Below are positions 20,107-28,950 of a stretch of 64,000 nt of DNA, one piece after another. The stretch is from Streptomyces sp. 71268 (lineage in GTDB: Bacteria; Actinomycetota; Actinomycetes; Streptomycetales; Streptomycetaceae). Under the pieces are notes generated by a model. The model did not search any database. It was not told the origin of the DNA and saw nothing but the letters and a program-made list of their open reading frames with translations. The stretch spans positions 4,433,001 through 4,497,000 of the forward strand of contig NZ_CP114200.1 of assembly GCF_029392895.1 (NCBI RefSeq), written 5' to 3'. A program made the translations under genes and the position numbers. Position 1 is the first letter of the stretch. Every line of letters begins with the position of its first letter.

Positions 20107-21717
20107 TTACGACAGGCCCACCAGCTCCAGGTACTCCTCGTTCCACAGGTCCTCGTCCGCGTCCGGCAGCAGCAGGACGCGGTCCGGGCGCAGGGCGGCG
20201 ATGGCGCCCTCGTCGTGGGTGACCATGACGATCGCGCCCGGGTAGGTGCCGACCGCGCCGAGCACCTCGTCCCGGGACGCGGGGTCGAGGTTGTTGGTCG
20301 GCTCGTCGAGGAGGAGCACGTTCGCGCCGGAGTGCACCAGGCCGGCCAGCGCGAGCCGGGTCTTCTCGCCGCCGGAGAGCACGCCGGCCGGCTTGGCCGC
20401 GTCGTCCCCGCTGAACAGGAACGCGCCGAGCACCCGCCGCACCTCGCCGTCGGTGAGGTGCGGGGCGGCGCTCGCCAGGTTCTCCCAGACGGTCCGGGCG
20501 CCGTCCAGCGTGTCGTGTTCCTGCGCGAAGTAGCCGAGCCGCAGCCCCGGGCCGTGCACGACGCGGCCCGCGTCGGGCCGTTCACGGCCGGCCAGCAACC
20601 GCAGCAACGTCGTCTTCCCGGCGCCGTTCAGGCCGAGCACCACAAGGCGGCTGCCCCGGTCCACGGCCAGGTCGACGCCGTCCAGCACGCGGCGCCGCCC
20701 GTACGCCTTGACCAGGCTGACCGCGCCGAGCGGCATCCGCCCGCACGGGGCCGGCTCCGGCAGCCGGAACCTGGCCACCTTCTCGCGCCGGCGGGCCGGT
20801 TCGAGGTCGGCGAGCATCCGGTCGGCGCGGCGGACCATGTTTCTGGCGGCCACCGCCGTCGCCACCCGGGCCCGCATCTTCTCCGCCTGCGCGTGCAGGG
20901 TGGCCGCCTTGCGCTCGGCGTTCGCCCGCTCCCGGCCGCGCCGCCGCTCCTCGGCCTCCCGCTGCGTGAGATAGGTCCGCCAGCCGGTGTTGTGCACGCT
21001 CAGGCCGGCGCTGTCCGGGTCGAGGTGGAAGACCCGGTTGACGGTGTCGGCGATCAACCCGGTGTCGTGGCTGATCAGTACGAGGCCGCCCTGGTGCGCC
21101 GCGAGGAAGGCGCGCAACCAGGTGACGGAGTCGGCGTCCAGGTGGTTGGTCGGCTCGTCGAGCAGCAGCGTGCCCTGCCCGGCGAACAGGATGCGGGCCA
21201 GCTCGACGCGGCGCCGCTGGCCGCCGGAGAGTTCGCCGACGGGCCGGCCCATGGCCTCGTCGGGCAGTCCGAGGCCGGCCGCGACCCGGGCGGCCTCCGC
21301 CTCGGCCGCGTACCCGCCGCGCGCCTGGAACTCGGCCTCGGCCCGCGCGTACGCGTCCATGGCCCGCCGCTGCGCGCCGGGGTTCGCCGCGTCGGCCATG
21401 GCGGTCTCGGCGGCGCGCAACGCGGCGACCGCCCGGTCGAGGGCGCGGCCGGAGAGCACCCGGTCGGCGACGGTGGTGGCGGGGTCGGCGGCCCGCGGGT
21501 CCTGCGGGAGGTAGCTGACCGGGCCGGTGCGGGTGATGCTGCCGGCGACGGGCCCGGGCTGGCCGGCCTGCCCGGCCAGCAGGGTCAGCAGGGTGGACTT
21601 GCCCGCGCCGTTGCGGCCGACTAGGCCGACGCGGTCGCCGGGGGCGATGTGGAAGGAGATGTCGGACAGCAGCAGACGGGCGCCGACGCGCACGTCGAGA
21701 CCGCGAACAGTGATCAT
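20107..21717 (-). CDS. ABC-F type ATPase (probable ribosomal protection protein)
   Basis: A 536-aa soluble twin ABC ATPase without membrane segments. Walker A motifs are GRNGAGKST (~34) and GLNGAGKTT. Signatures are LSGGQRRRVEL and LSGGEKTRLAL, and Walker B segments are LLLDEPTNHLD and LLLDEPTNNLD. A long charged linker (EAEERRRGRERANAERKAAT) joins the domains as in ABC-F proteins. Members dislodge macrolides, lincosamides or pleuromutilins from the ribosome or act as translation factors. Upstream lie a 7-codon leader ORF and a hairpin with a U-rich tail, suggesting drug-induced attenuation. ATG 21717 is the family start. Confidence 0.9.
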   Translation of the reverse strand: MITVRGLDVRVGARLLLSDISFHIAPGDRVGLVGRNGAGKSTLLTLLAGQAGQPGPVAGSITRTGPVSYLPQDPRAADPATTVADRVLSGRALDRAVAALRAAETAMADAANPGAQRRAMDAYARAEAEFQARGGYAAEAEAARVAAGLGLPDEAMGRPVGELSGGQRRRVELARILFAGQGTLLLDEPTNHLDADSVTWLRAFLAAHQGGLVLISHDTGLIADTVNRVFHLDPDSAGLSVHNTGWRTYLTQREAEERRRGRERANAERKAATLHAQAEKMRARVATAVAARNMVRRADRMLADLEPARRREKVARFRLPEPAPCGRMPLGAVSLVKAYGRRRVLDGVDLAVDRGSRLVVLGLNGAGKTTLLRLLAGRERPDAGRVVHGPGLRLGYFAQEHDTLDGARTVWENLASAAPHLTDGEVRRVLGAFLFSGDDAAKPAGVLSGGEKTRLALAGLVHSGANVLLLDEPTNNLDPASRDEVLGAVGTYPGAIVMVTHDEGAIAALRPDRVLLLPDADEDLWNEEYLELVGLS

Positions 21718-21736
21718 GGGGAGACGCTCCGGATAA

Positions 21737-21773
21737 GCAAAAGGACACACGGGTGGTGTGGAAGCGGGTCCTT
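21737..21773 (-). promoter_or_regulatory. Attenuator-like hairpin in the ABC-F leader
   Basis: In the minus-strand RNA, AAGGAC (21773-21768) pairs with GUCCUU (21746-21741). An inner ACAC/GUGU stem supports it, and UUUUGCUU follows. It sits 20 bases before the ABC-F start and just after a mini-ORF, as in ribosome-mediated attenuation. Confidence 0.55.
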
Positions 21774-21776
21774 GAG

Positions 21777-21800
21777 CTAGGAGATCCGGGGCGTGGACAT
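21777..21800 (-). CDS. Leader peptide of the ABC-F gene (7 aa)
   Basis: ATG at 21800 reads Met-Ser-Thr-Pro-Arg-Ile-Ser, then TAG, ending four bases before the attenuator hairpin. Size and placement match regulatory leader peptides of ABC-F and erm genes. The ribosome site is weak, so the call rests on position and on the adjacent hairpin. Confidence 0.45.
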   Translation of the reverse strand: MSTPRIS

Positions 21801-21873
21801 GTCGCCAGGCTAGTTGGCGGGCGGCGCGGAGCGCATCCGTAATTCGCCGGGGGCGCCCAGCGGGGCGCGGTCG

Positions 21874-23499
21874 CTAGCGGGTGGCCTCGGCCCCCGTGGG
21901 TGGGTTCGGCGGCTCGCCGTCCGGGGCGTCCGTGGCCCGGGCGGGTGGGCTGGGCGGCAGCGCGGCGGCCAGGGCCGCGACCAGCGCGCACAGGCCGGCG
22001 ATGGCCCAGAACGCGCGTTGGTAGCCGGCGACCGCGCCGGCCGCGGTGCCCGCGACCGAGACCAGCGCCGCGAGGCCGAACGTCCCGCCCACCTGCCGGG
22101 CGGCGTTCATCAGGCCCGACGCGGCGCCCGCGGCGTCGGGCGCGACCCCGGAGGTGACGGTGGTGGTGATCGGGGTGATCAACAGGCCCATCCCGGTGGC
22201 CATCACCAGGCCCGGACCGAGCAGCCCGGTCACGTAGTCGCTGTGCGGCCCGAGCGCGCTCTGCCACAGGAAGCCGGCCGCCGCGAGCAGGGCGCTAACC
22301 GCGATCAGCGCGCGGGCGCCGACGCGCCGCATCGCGAGCGGGGCGAGCCGGGCCGCCACGATGCCGGCCAGGGTGTGCGGCAGGAAGCCGAGGCCGGTGG
22401 CGAGCGCCCCGTAGTGCAGGACGTCCTGCATGTACAGGGACAGGAAGTACCACATCGGGATGAAGCACGCCCCGGCCAGCAGCATCACCGCGTTGCCCAC
22501 CCGCACGCCCGGGGCGCGCAGCAGCGCGCGCGGGATCAGTGGGTCGCCCGCGTGCCGCGCCTCCACCCACCACAGCCCGGCCAGCGCCAGCGCCCCGCCG
22601 CCGAGCCCGGCCAGCGTGGCCGGGCCGGCCCAGCCGTGCCGCTCGGCCTGGGTCACGCCGAAGACGAGGCCGGTCACGCCGATCGTGGCCAGCGCCGCGC
22701 CCGGCACGTCCAGCCGCCGGGCCGCCGCGCGGGCCCGGTCGGCGGGCAGCAGCCGCAGCGCGAGCAGGCCGGTCAGTAGCCCGATCGGCGCGTTGATCAG
22801 CAGCGTCCAGCGCCAGGACAGCGACTGGGTGAGCACCCCGCCGACCAGGTTGCCGGCCGCGCCGCCGGCCGAGCTGACGGCGGTCCAGGTGGCCAGTGCC
22901 CGGGAGCGGCCCTGCCCCTCGGCGAAGGTGGTGGTCAGGATGGTCAGGGTGGCCGGCGCGAGGACGGCGGCGCCCAGGCCCTGGACGGCCCGCATGGCGA
23001 TGAGCACGCCGGGCGCCCCCGCGAGCCCCCCGACCAGGCTGGAGAGCGAGAACAGCGCGAGCCCGCAGAGGAAGACCCGGCGCCTGCCGTACAGGTCGGC
23101 GAGCCGCCCGCCGAGCAGCAGCAGGCCGGCGAAGGCGATGGCGTACGCGCCGACGACCCACTGGAGCGCCACCGCGTCGAAGCCGAGCGAGTCCTTGATC
23201 GACGGCAGCGCGACGTTCACCACGGACACGTCGAGGATGACCATGAACTGCGCGGCGCACGCGAGCGCGAGCACGGCGCGCCGCCCGCCGCCCCGCGCGC
23301 CCTGACTGGCCTCTCGGTCTTGCGCGCCCTGGCGGTCCCGCGCGCCCTCCGCGCCCTGACCTTCGGGCGCCGGGCCGCCCGCGTCGCCACCCGTTCCGCT
23401 CGCCGCGTCGCCGGCCGCCCCGCCCCGCTCGGGGCCGGGCGGCCGGCCCGCCGTGGTCGGTGGGGGCCGGCGTGGGTCGCCCGCCTCGTGCTCCGCCAT
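21874..23499 (-). CDS. MFS drug:H+ antiporter (DHA2, EmrB/QacA type)
   Basis: A 541-aa transporter with about 14 hydrophobic segments. Motif A is GGRLADLYGRRRVFLCGLALF, and the antiporter helix is PATLTILTTTFAEGQGRSRA. An early FMVILDVSVVNVALPSIKDSL helix carries the DHA2 Asp motif. The first ~75 residues are a Gly/Glu/Arg-rich low-complexity extension, longer than usual. ATG 23499 follows GGGAGG. It is divergent from a TetR gene across a 96-bp gap holding an operator-like inverted repeat, so drug-inducible efflux is likely. Confidence 0.92.
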   Translation of the reverse strand: MAEHEAGDPRRPPPTTAGRPPGPERGGAAGDAASGTGGDAGGPAPEGQGAEGARDRQGAQDREASQGARGGGRRAVLALACAAQFMVILDVSVVNVALPSIKDSLGFDAVALQWVVGAYAIAFAGLLLLGGRLADLYGRRRVFLCGLALFSLSSLVGGLAGAPGVLIAMRAVQGLGAAVLAPATLTILTTTFAEGQGRSRALATWTAVSSAGGAAGNLVGGVLTQSLSWRWTLLINAPIGLLTGLLALRLLPADRARAAARRLDVPGAALATIGVTGLVFGVTQAERHGWAGPATLAGLGGGALALAGLWWVEARHAGDPLIPRALLRAPGVRVGNAVMLLAGACFIPMWYFLSLYMQDVLHYGALATGLGFLPHTLAGIVAARLAPLAMRRVGARALIAVSALLAAAGFLWQSALGPHSDYVTGLLGPGLVMATGMGLLITPITTTVTSGVAPDAAGAASGLMNAARQVGGTFGLAALVSVAGTAAGAVAGYQRAFWAIAGLCALVAALAAALPPSPPARATDAPDGEPPNPPTGAEATR

Positions 23500-23519
23500 G
23501 GCACCCGCCTCCCGAGTTT

Positions 23520-23539
23520 TATGGTACGGCGGTATCATA
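23520..23539. promoter_or_regulatory. Operator-like inverted repeat between MFS and TetR genes
   Basis: TATGGTACGGCGGTATCATA has arms TATGRTAC/GTAYCATA with one wobble per arm. It is the only AT-rich stretch in the divergent gap and probably overlaps a -10 element. Confidence 0.6.
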
Positions 23540-23595
23540 AAGGTTCCGGGGCGCGTTGGGGAGCCGCCCCGACCGACGAGCAGGGGAGGCCGGCG

Positions 23596-24243
23596 GTGCC
23601 CAAGACCGTCGATCACGCCGAGCGCCGGGCGCGGATCACCGAAGCGCTGGTACGGGTCGCCGCGCGTACGGGCCTGCACACGGTCACCCTGCGCGCGGTC
23701 GCGGCCGAGGCCGGCGTGTCGCTGCGGCTGGTGCAGTACTACTTCGAGACCAAGGCCAACCTCGTCCACGCGACCCTGCGCACCCTGGAGCGGCAGAGCC
23801 AGCGGCGCTGGGCGGACCGGCTGGCCGGACTGCCGAGGCCGGTCACGGCGCGGGCGTTCACCGAGGCGTTCTGCGCCGAGGCGCTGCCCACCGACGAGCC
23901 GAGCCGCGCCTTCCACCTGATCTGGACCTCGTACGCGGTGCTCGCGATGACCGACCCGGAGCTGGCCGCGCGCCCCTTCGTGGCCGGCCCCAACCACCTT
24001 GAGGCCCGGCTCGCCGACGCGCTCGCGGCGGCGCGCGCCGCCGGTGAGCTGCCCCCCACCGCCGACCCCGCCGTCGAGGCCGCCCGACTGCTGGCCCTCA
24101 GCCACGGCCTCGGCACCAGCGTCCTGGTCGGCCAGCGCCCACCCGAGGCGGCGCTGGCCGTGCTCCGCCACCACCTCGCGGAGCTGTTCGACCAGCGGGC
24201 GGCGGGGGGTGGGGCGCCGCCGCCGGACGGGGCCCGGTCGTAG
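23596..24243 (+). CDS. TetR/AcrR family regulator of the divergent MFS pump
   Basis: A 215-aa repressor. The helix-turn-helix is at residues ~10-56 (TVTLRAVAAEAGVSLRLVQY, then YFETKANLVHATLR). The C-terminal helical domain (TDEPSRAFHLIWTSYAVLAM) is that of BetI-like/TetR_C_6-type members. GTG 23596 follows GGGGAGG. The shared promoter region carries a good inverted repeat, so it most likely represses the MFS transporter and itself. Confidence 0.9.
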   Translation: MPKTVDHAERRARITEALVRVAARTGLHTVTLRAVAAEAGVSLRLVQYYFETKANLVHATLRTLERQSQRRWADRLAGLPRPVTARAFTEAFCAEALPTDEPSRAFHLIWTSYAVLAMTDPELAARPFVAGPNHLEARLADALAAARAAGELPPTADPAVEAARLLALSHGLGTSVLVGQRPPEAALAVLRHHLAELFDQRAAGGGAPPPDGARS

Positions 24244-24345
24244 ACGGGCAGCGGGGCGGCGGGGCAGCGGGGGGCGGGATCGGGGGCCGTCCGGTATACG
24301 TCGTTGCGGGGGGTTCGCCGCCTTCGCAGTCGGAGGAGCACGCCC

Positions 24346-25791
24346 ATGGCCCTGCACCGCGCCAAGGAGACGCCCGCAAACGATCCGTACGTCGACGTCT
24401 TCGCCTCACCGATGAGCGCGCACGTCCTGCCCAAGCACCGGATGCCGGACGAGCACGCCCCGCCCGACGTGGTCTACGCGCTGCTCCACAACGAACTGCT
24501 CCTCGACGGCAACGCGGCGCAGAACCTGGCGACGTTCTGCACCACGTGGTCGGAGGACCAGGTGCACCGGCTGATGAACGAGTGCGTCGACAAGAACATG
24601 ATCGACAAGGACGAGTACCCGCAGACCGCCGAGATCGAGGCGCGCTGCGTGAGCATCCTCGCCGACCTGTGGCACGCGCCGTCGAGTGGCGACGGCAGCG
24701 GTGACGGCGGTGACGAGGGCAGTGGTGGCGAAGGTGGCGGGGTCGGGCCACGGGGCGCCGTCGGCTGCTCGACCACCGGGTCCAGCGAGGCGGCCATGCT
24801 CGGCGGGCTCGCGCTCAAGTGGCGCTGGCGCGCCCGGCGGCAGGCGCGGGGCGAGTCCGTCGACCGGCCCAACATCGTCGCCGGGCCGGTACAGGTCTGC
24901 TGGGAGAAGTTCGCCCGCTACTTCGACGTCGAACTGCGCCAGGTGCCGCTGGAGCCGGGCGCGACGGGGCTGCGGGCGGAGCAGGTCGCGGCGTACGTGG
25001 ACGAGAACACGATCGGCGTCGTCGCGATCCTCGGGGTGACCTTCACCTGCGCCTACGAGCCCGTCGCCGAGATCGCCGCCGAACTCGACCGGATCGAGGC
25101 CGAGCGGGGCTGGGACGTACCGATCCACGTGGACGCGGCCAGCGGCGGGTTCGTCGCGCCGTTCCTCCACCCGGACCTGGTGTGGGACTTCCGCCTCGAC
25201 CGGGTCGCGTCGATCAACGCGTCGGGGCACAAGTACGGGCTCGCGCCGCTGGGCGTGGGCTGGGCGCTGTGGCGGGACGCGGACGCGCTCCCCGCCGAAC
25301 TCGTCTTCCAGGTCGACTACCTCGGCGGCAACGTGCCCACCTTCGCCCTCAACTTCTCCCGGCCCGGCGGCGAGGTCATCGCCCAGTACTACGCCTTCCT
25401 GCGGCTGGGCCGGGCCGGCTACCGCCGGGTCCAACAGGCGTGCGCCGACACCGCCCGGTACCTCGCGGACCAGGTACGCCAGATGGGCCCGTTCACCCTG
25501 CTGTACGACGGCGAGGGCGCGCTGCCCGCCGTCTCGTACACGCTCACCGACCCGCGCGGGGCGGGCTTCAGCCTGTACGACCTGTCGGACCAACTCCGCA
25601 TGCGCGGCTGGCAGGTTCCCGCGTACCCGCTCCCCGCCGACCGGCACGACACGGTCATCCACCGGGTGCTGGTCCGGCACGGCGTCGGCCGCGACGAGAT
25701 CGCCCTGCTCGCCGACGACCTGCGGCAGGCCCTGCGCCGCCTGTCCACGGGCGCCCCCACCGACGCCGAGCGCACCGGCTTCCACCACTGA
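24346..25791 (+). CDS. gadB: Glutamate decarboxylase
   Basis: A 481-aa PLP enzyme converting glutamate to GABA and CO2 in the cytoplasm. The N-terminal YALLHNELLLDGNAAQNLATF, the substrate loop CSTTGSSEA, HVDAASGG and the PLP-lysine region INASGHKYGLAPLGVGW are all as in GAD. Residues ~113-136 are a Gly/Ser/Asp-rich stretch where typical enzymes go straight from LWHAP to VGCSTTGSSEA, so a low-complexity insert has grown in a surface loop. ATG 24346 follows GGAGGAG. It is a single gene, and no antiporter (gadC) is adjacent. Confidence 0.95.
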   Translation: MALHRAKETPANDPYVDVFASPMSAHVLPKHRMPDEHAPPDVVYALLHNELLLDGNAAQNLATFCTTWSEDQVHRLMNECVDKNMIDKDEYPQTAEIEARCVSILADLWHAPSSGDGSGDGGDEGSGGEGGGVGPRGAVGCSTTGSSEAAMLGGLALKWRWRARRQARGESVDRPNIVAGPVQVCWEKFARYFDVELRQVPLEPGATGLRAEQVAAYVDENTIGVVAILGVTFTCAYEPVAEIAAELDRIEAERGWDVPIHVDAASGGFVAPFLHPDLVWDFRLDRVASINASGHKYGLAPLGVGWALWRDADALPAELVFQVDYLGGNVPTFALNFSRPGGEVIAQYYAFLRLGRAGYRRVQQACADTARYLADQVRQMGPFTLLYDGEGALPAVSYTLTDPRGAGFSLYDLSDQLRMRGWQVPAYPLPADRHDTVIHRVLVRHGVGRDEIALLADDLRQALRRLSTGAPTDAERTGFHH

Positions 25792-26034
25792 CCGGGACGG
25801 GGCCGGACGGCCCGTGGCGGGGCGCGTGCGCGGGCCTGTCGCGGAGCGCGTGCCCGGGCCTGTCGCGGGGTGCGTGCGCGGGCCGTCGTCGGGCGCGTGC
25901 GCGGGCCGTTTGGGCAGGTCAGGAGTACGCTGAGGGTACCGGGAACGCTCGCCCCGGGACCCTCGGTCGCGGGCCCCTCGGACCGCTCAGGCCCCTCGCT
26001 CGTTCGGGCCGGCGCCAGCAGGGAGGTGACAGCC

Positions 26035-26226
26035 GTGGAGACCCTCATCGTGGTGTTCGCGATCGCGGCCATGATCGCGCTGGGTGTGCTCGTGATCCAC
26101 CAGCTCAACGCCCAACACGAGGACCGCATCGCCCACTACCCGTACGACCGCTCCCGGCGGGACGGCGGCGCCCACCCCGACGGCGCCCGGTCCCGCTTCC
26201 GCCCGCACCGCCGCCCCCGAGACTGA
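26035..26226 (+). CDS. Small single-pass membrane protein
   Basis: A 63-aa protein. Residues ~2-22 (ETLIVVFAIAAMIALGVLVI) form one transmembrane helix. A basic, His/Arg-rich cytoplasmic tail follows (HYPYDRSRRD). GTG 26035 follows GGGAGGTG, a strong site. The function is unknown; similar short proteins are common in Streptomyces. Confidence 0.7.
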   Translation: METLIVVFAIAAMIALGVLVIHQLNAQHEDRIAHYPYDRSRRDGGAHPDGARSRFRPHRRPRD

Positions 26227-26521
26227 CGGCGGGCCGCCCCGTCCCGTGACGCGCCCCCGCCCCGTGCCGTACGGGCCGGGGCGGCGGTGTTACGGGCCGG
26301 GGCCGCGGTGCTGCGGGACGGCGGTGCCGCGGCCGGACGGCGGTGCCACGGGCCGGAGCCGCTACGGGGCTATGTGCCGGTGGCCTCACGAACGCGCGGT
26401 CGGCACTCTGGCGTACCGACGCCCCCCGACTTACCTTGACGGCGGTGGGAAACCCCCGCTGAACGACTTGCCATGTCCACGTCCGATGATCTCTGACAGC
26501 GATCAGACCACGAGGTGAGTC

Positions 26522-28747
26522 TTGTTCCTCCGCCGCTCGCGCGCGCGCCGCGTACCCCGCTCCCGGCGCACCCGCCGCTCGCTCCGCGCCTCCCGCGCGC
26601 CCCACATATCGCCGACGACACGCCTCACGCGCCTGCCCCGCGCGCTGCGCCCGCGCTCCTCCCGTACCGGGCCCGTCGCCCCGCGCGCGTCGGTGCCCCG
26701 GCCGCCCCGGGGCGTCCGGCGGCTCGGCTTACTCGCCCTGGTGGTCGGCGTGTTGGTGGCGTTGGCCGTCGCCCCGGCGGGCGCGTCGCCCGACGCCGGC
26801 ACCGACGCCGAGTCCGCGCAGCGGCCCCGGCTCGTCACGCCGATCGACCCGCAGAACTGGCGCAACCCGGACGACATGACCTGGGCCGAGTACCGCTCCG
26901 TCCCCGGCACCGACTGGGCCAACCCCGACCTCAAGCCCACCGACCGCACCTTCAAGGGCGCCCTCGTCCTGCTCGACTACCCCGACGAGGGCTTCTCGGT
27001 CAGCCAGCCCGCCGGCAAGGCCAGGTTCGGCAACCCGGTGCCGGCCGCGTCCAACGTGCCGCGCTCCGAACTGCCGCAGTTCTACGAGGACTTCCTCAAC
27101 AAGCCGGGCAAGCTCAACCGGGGTCACACCATCAACGAGTACTGGATGGAGGACTCCGGCGGCCGGGTCGGTGTGGACCTGACCGCCTTCGGCGTCTACC
27201 AACTGCCGCACAAGTCCTACCAGTACGGCATCGAGCCCGGCATGAACCCCGGCGCCTGCCCGGTCGGCGACACCTGCGGCAAGGACATCCGCGCCGACGG
27301 CAAGCGCGCGTGGATCAAGGACGTGGGCCCCGACAAGCCCGGTGAGTTCGACTTCGTCTTCTTCCTGACCGCCGGCGTCGACGAGTCGGCGGCCTGGCAG
27401 GAGTTCGGGCAGATGAAGTTCAACGAGCCGAAGGACGTCCCCGCCCAGTGGGGCCCGCCCTCGCCCACCGCGGAGGGCGGCAACGCGGCCAGCACCCGCT
27501 ACGTGCCCTGGACCTCCTGGCAGGCCGCGGCCCGCATCTGGCCCAACGCCGCCGACGGCTCCTCCACCCAGGCCGAGAGCTCCGGCATGGCCGTCTTCGC
27601 CCACGAGCTGAGCCACATCCTGGGCATCGCCGACAACTACAACAACCCCTACGGCAAGCCCCTCAGCCGCTCGTACTCCGGCATCTGGGGCATGCTCTCG
27701 CGGGGCTCGTTCAACGGCCCCGGCGGCCCGCACACCCGCTGGCAGACCCCGGCCACCGCGGGCGCCTCGATGGGCGCCCACCACGTGCTGCGGGACAAGC
27801 TCAAGCTCGGCATCGTGGACGAGGCGAACGTGCTGCGGCTCGACCGCGACGCCCTGAAGGACTCCGGGATGGTCGTCGCCGACGTGACCGCGCGCTCGGC
27901 GCCGCCCGGCGAGAAGGGGCTGACCGGCGTCAACATCACCATGGCCCGCGACCTGTCGCCGCAGTGCGACCGCGCCACCGACCCGCTGTGCGACGGCGGC
28001 GGCTACCAGAACTACACCGTCGAGGTCGTGGACCGGATGGGCATGGACTCCTTCACGCCCGACAACGGCGTGCTGCTCGCCAAGACGAAGAACGCCGACC
28101 GCGCCCCGTTCGCCTGGGTCGTCGACGCGCACCCCGAGGACATCGACCTGGTCGACTTCAAGCGCCCCGACGGCACCGAGCAGAAGATCACCATGGGCGA
28201 CTACCGCCAGCTCAGCGACGCCCTCTTCCACGCGGGCGCCGACTCCGGCAGCAGTTACGAGTACGTCGACCAGGCCAACCGGCTGCACTTCTACGTGCTC
28301 GACATCAAGCGCGACCGCGCCGGCGTGCTCTCGTACACCGTCGGCGTGCGCTCCCTGGACGGCGCCGGGCGCCAGGACCGCGGGCTCGACCTCGACCGGG
28401 GCACCCCACACGGCAAGCCGGGCAAGGAGCGGGCCGTGTGCACCTTCCCGCTGACCAACACCGGCGAGACCGGCGCTGACTCCGGCGCCCATCCTTCGAG
28501 CGCCGCGCCGTACCTGGACTCGGACGTGTACCGGCTGTCGGCGGCGGCCTCCGGCCGAGGCTGGTCCGCCTGGCTCCCGAACCGGCTCGCCACCGCCAAG
28601 GCCGGCACCTCGGTCCCGGTGGACGTGGCCGTGACCGCCGGCCCCGGCGCCGAACAGCGCGGCAAGGTCACCCTGACCGCCCGCTCCGAGAGCGACCCGA
28701 GCAAGACCGTGCGGGCCACCTGCTCGCTGCGGAAGTCGGGCCGCTAG
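26522..28747 (+). CDS. Secreted M6-family (immune inhibitor A-like) metalloprotease
   Basis: A protein of 741 aa from TTG 26522 (GAGGTGAG site), or 684 aa from GTG 26693. The hydrophobic stretch LGLLALVVGVLVALAVAPAGA and an Ala-x-Ala cleavage site form a signal peptide that fits best with the later start. The region before it is an unusual Arg-rich extension. The catalytic zinc motif is HELSHILGIADNYN (His 361 counted from the TTG). The substrate is unknown; M6 enzymes are extracellular proteases. The C-terminal ~100 residues (VCTFPLTNTGETG...) look like a beta-sandwich. It is a single gene. Confidence 0.9.
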   Translation: MFLRRSRARRVPRSRRTRRSLRASRAPHISPTTRLTRLPRALRPRSSRTGPVAPRASVPRPPRGVRRLGLLALVVGVLVALAVAPAGASPDAGTDAESAQRPRLVTPIDPQNWRNPDDMTWAEYRSVPGTDWANPDLKPTDRTFKGALVLLDYPDEGFSVSQPAGKARFGNPVPAASNVPRSELPQFYEDFLNKPGKLNRGHTINEYWMEDSGGRVGVDLTAFGVYQLPHKSYQYGIEPGMNPGACPVGDTCGKDIRADGKRAWIKDVGPDKPGEFDFVFFLTAGVDESAAWQEFGQMKFNEPKDVPAQWGPPSPTAEGGNAASTRYVPWTSWQAAARIWPNAADGSSTQAESSGMAVFAHELSHILGIADNYNNPYGKPLSRSYSGIWGMLSRGSFNGPGGPHTRWQTPATAGASMGAHHVLRDKLKLGIVDEANVLRLDRDALKDSGMVVADVTARSAPPGEKGLTGVNITMARDLSPQCDRATDPLCDGGGYQNYTVEVVDRMGMDSFTPDNGVLLAKTKNADRAPFAWVVDAHPEDIDLVDFKRPDGTEQKITMGDYRQLSDALFHAGADSGSSYEYVDQANRLHFYVLDIKRDRAGVLSYTVGVRSLDGAGRQDRGLDLDRGTPHGKPGKERAVCTFPLTNTGETGADSGAHPSSAAPYLDSDVYRLSAAASGRGWSAWLPNRLATAKAGTSVPVDVAVTAGPGAEQRGKVTLTARSESDPSKTVRATCSLRKSGR

Positions 28748-28950
28748 CCGTACCGACCGCACGCCCCGAGCCCGAAGGCGGCCGGGTCCCGCCCGCACGC
28801 ACCGTGCGGCCGGGGCCCGGCCGTCCCGTGGCGGGGGCCACCGACAGCTCGTACGGCCGGCGGATAGGGTCCGCCCAGGCGCGGCCCGGCACGGAGGCGG
28901 CCGCGCGCGGGCCGGCCACGACGGGCCGAGGCCGGTCAGGCGTCGGCCGG

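Noticed and set aside
18772..21624. 950-codon plus-strand frame opposite the 319-aa protein and ABC-F genes
   Set aside because: Shadow frame. The ABC-F motifs on the minus strand are decisive.
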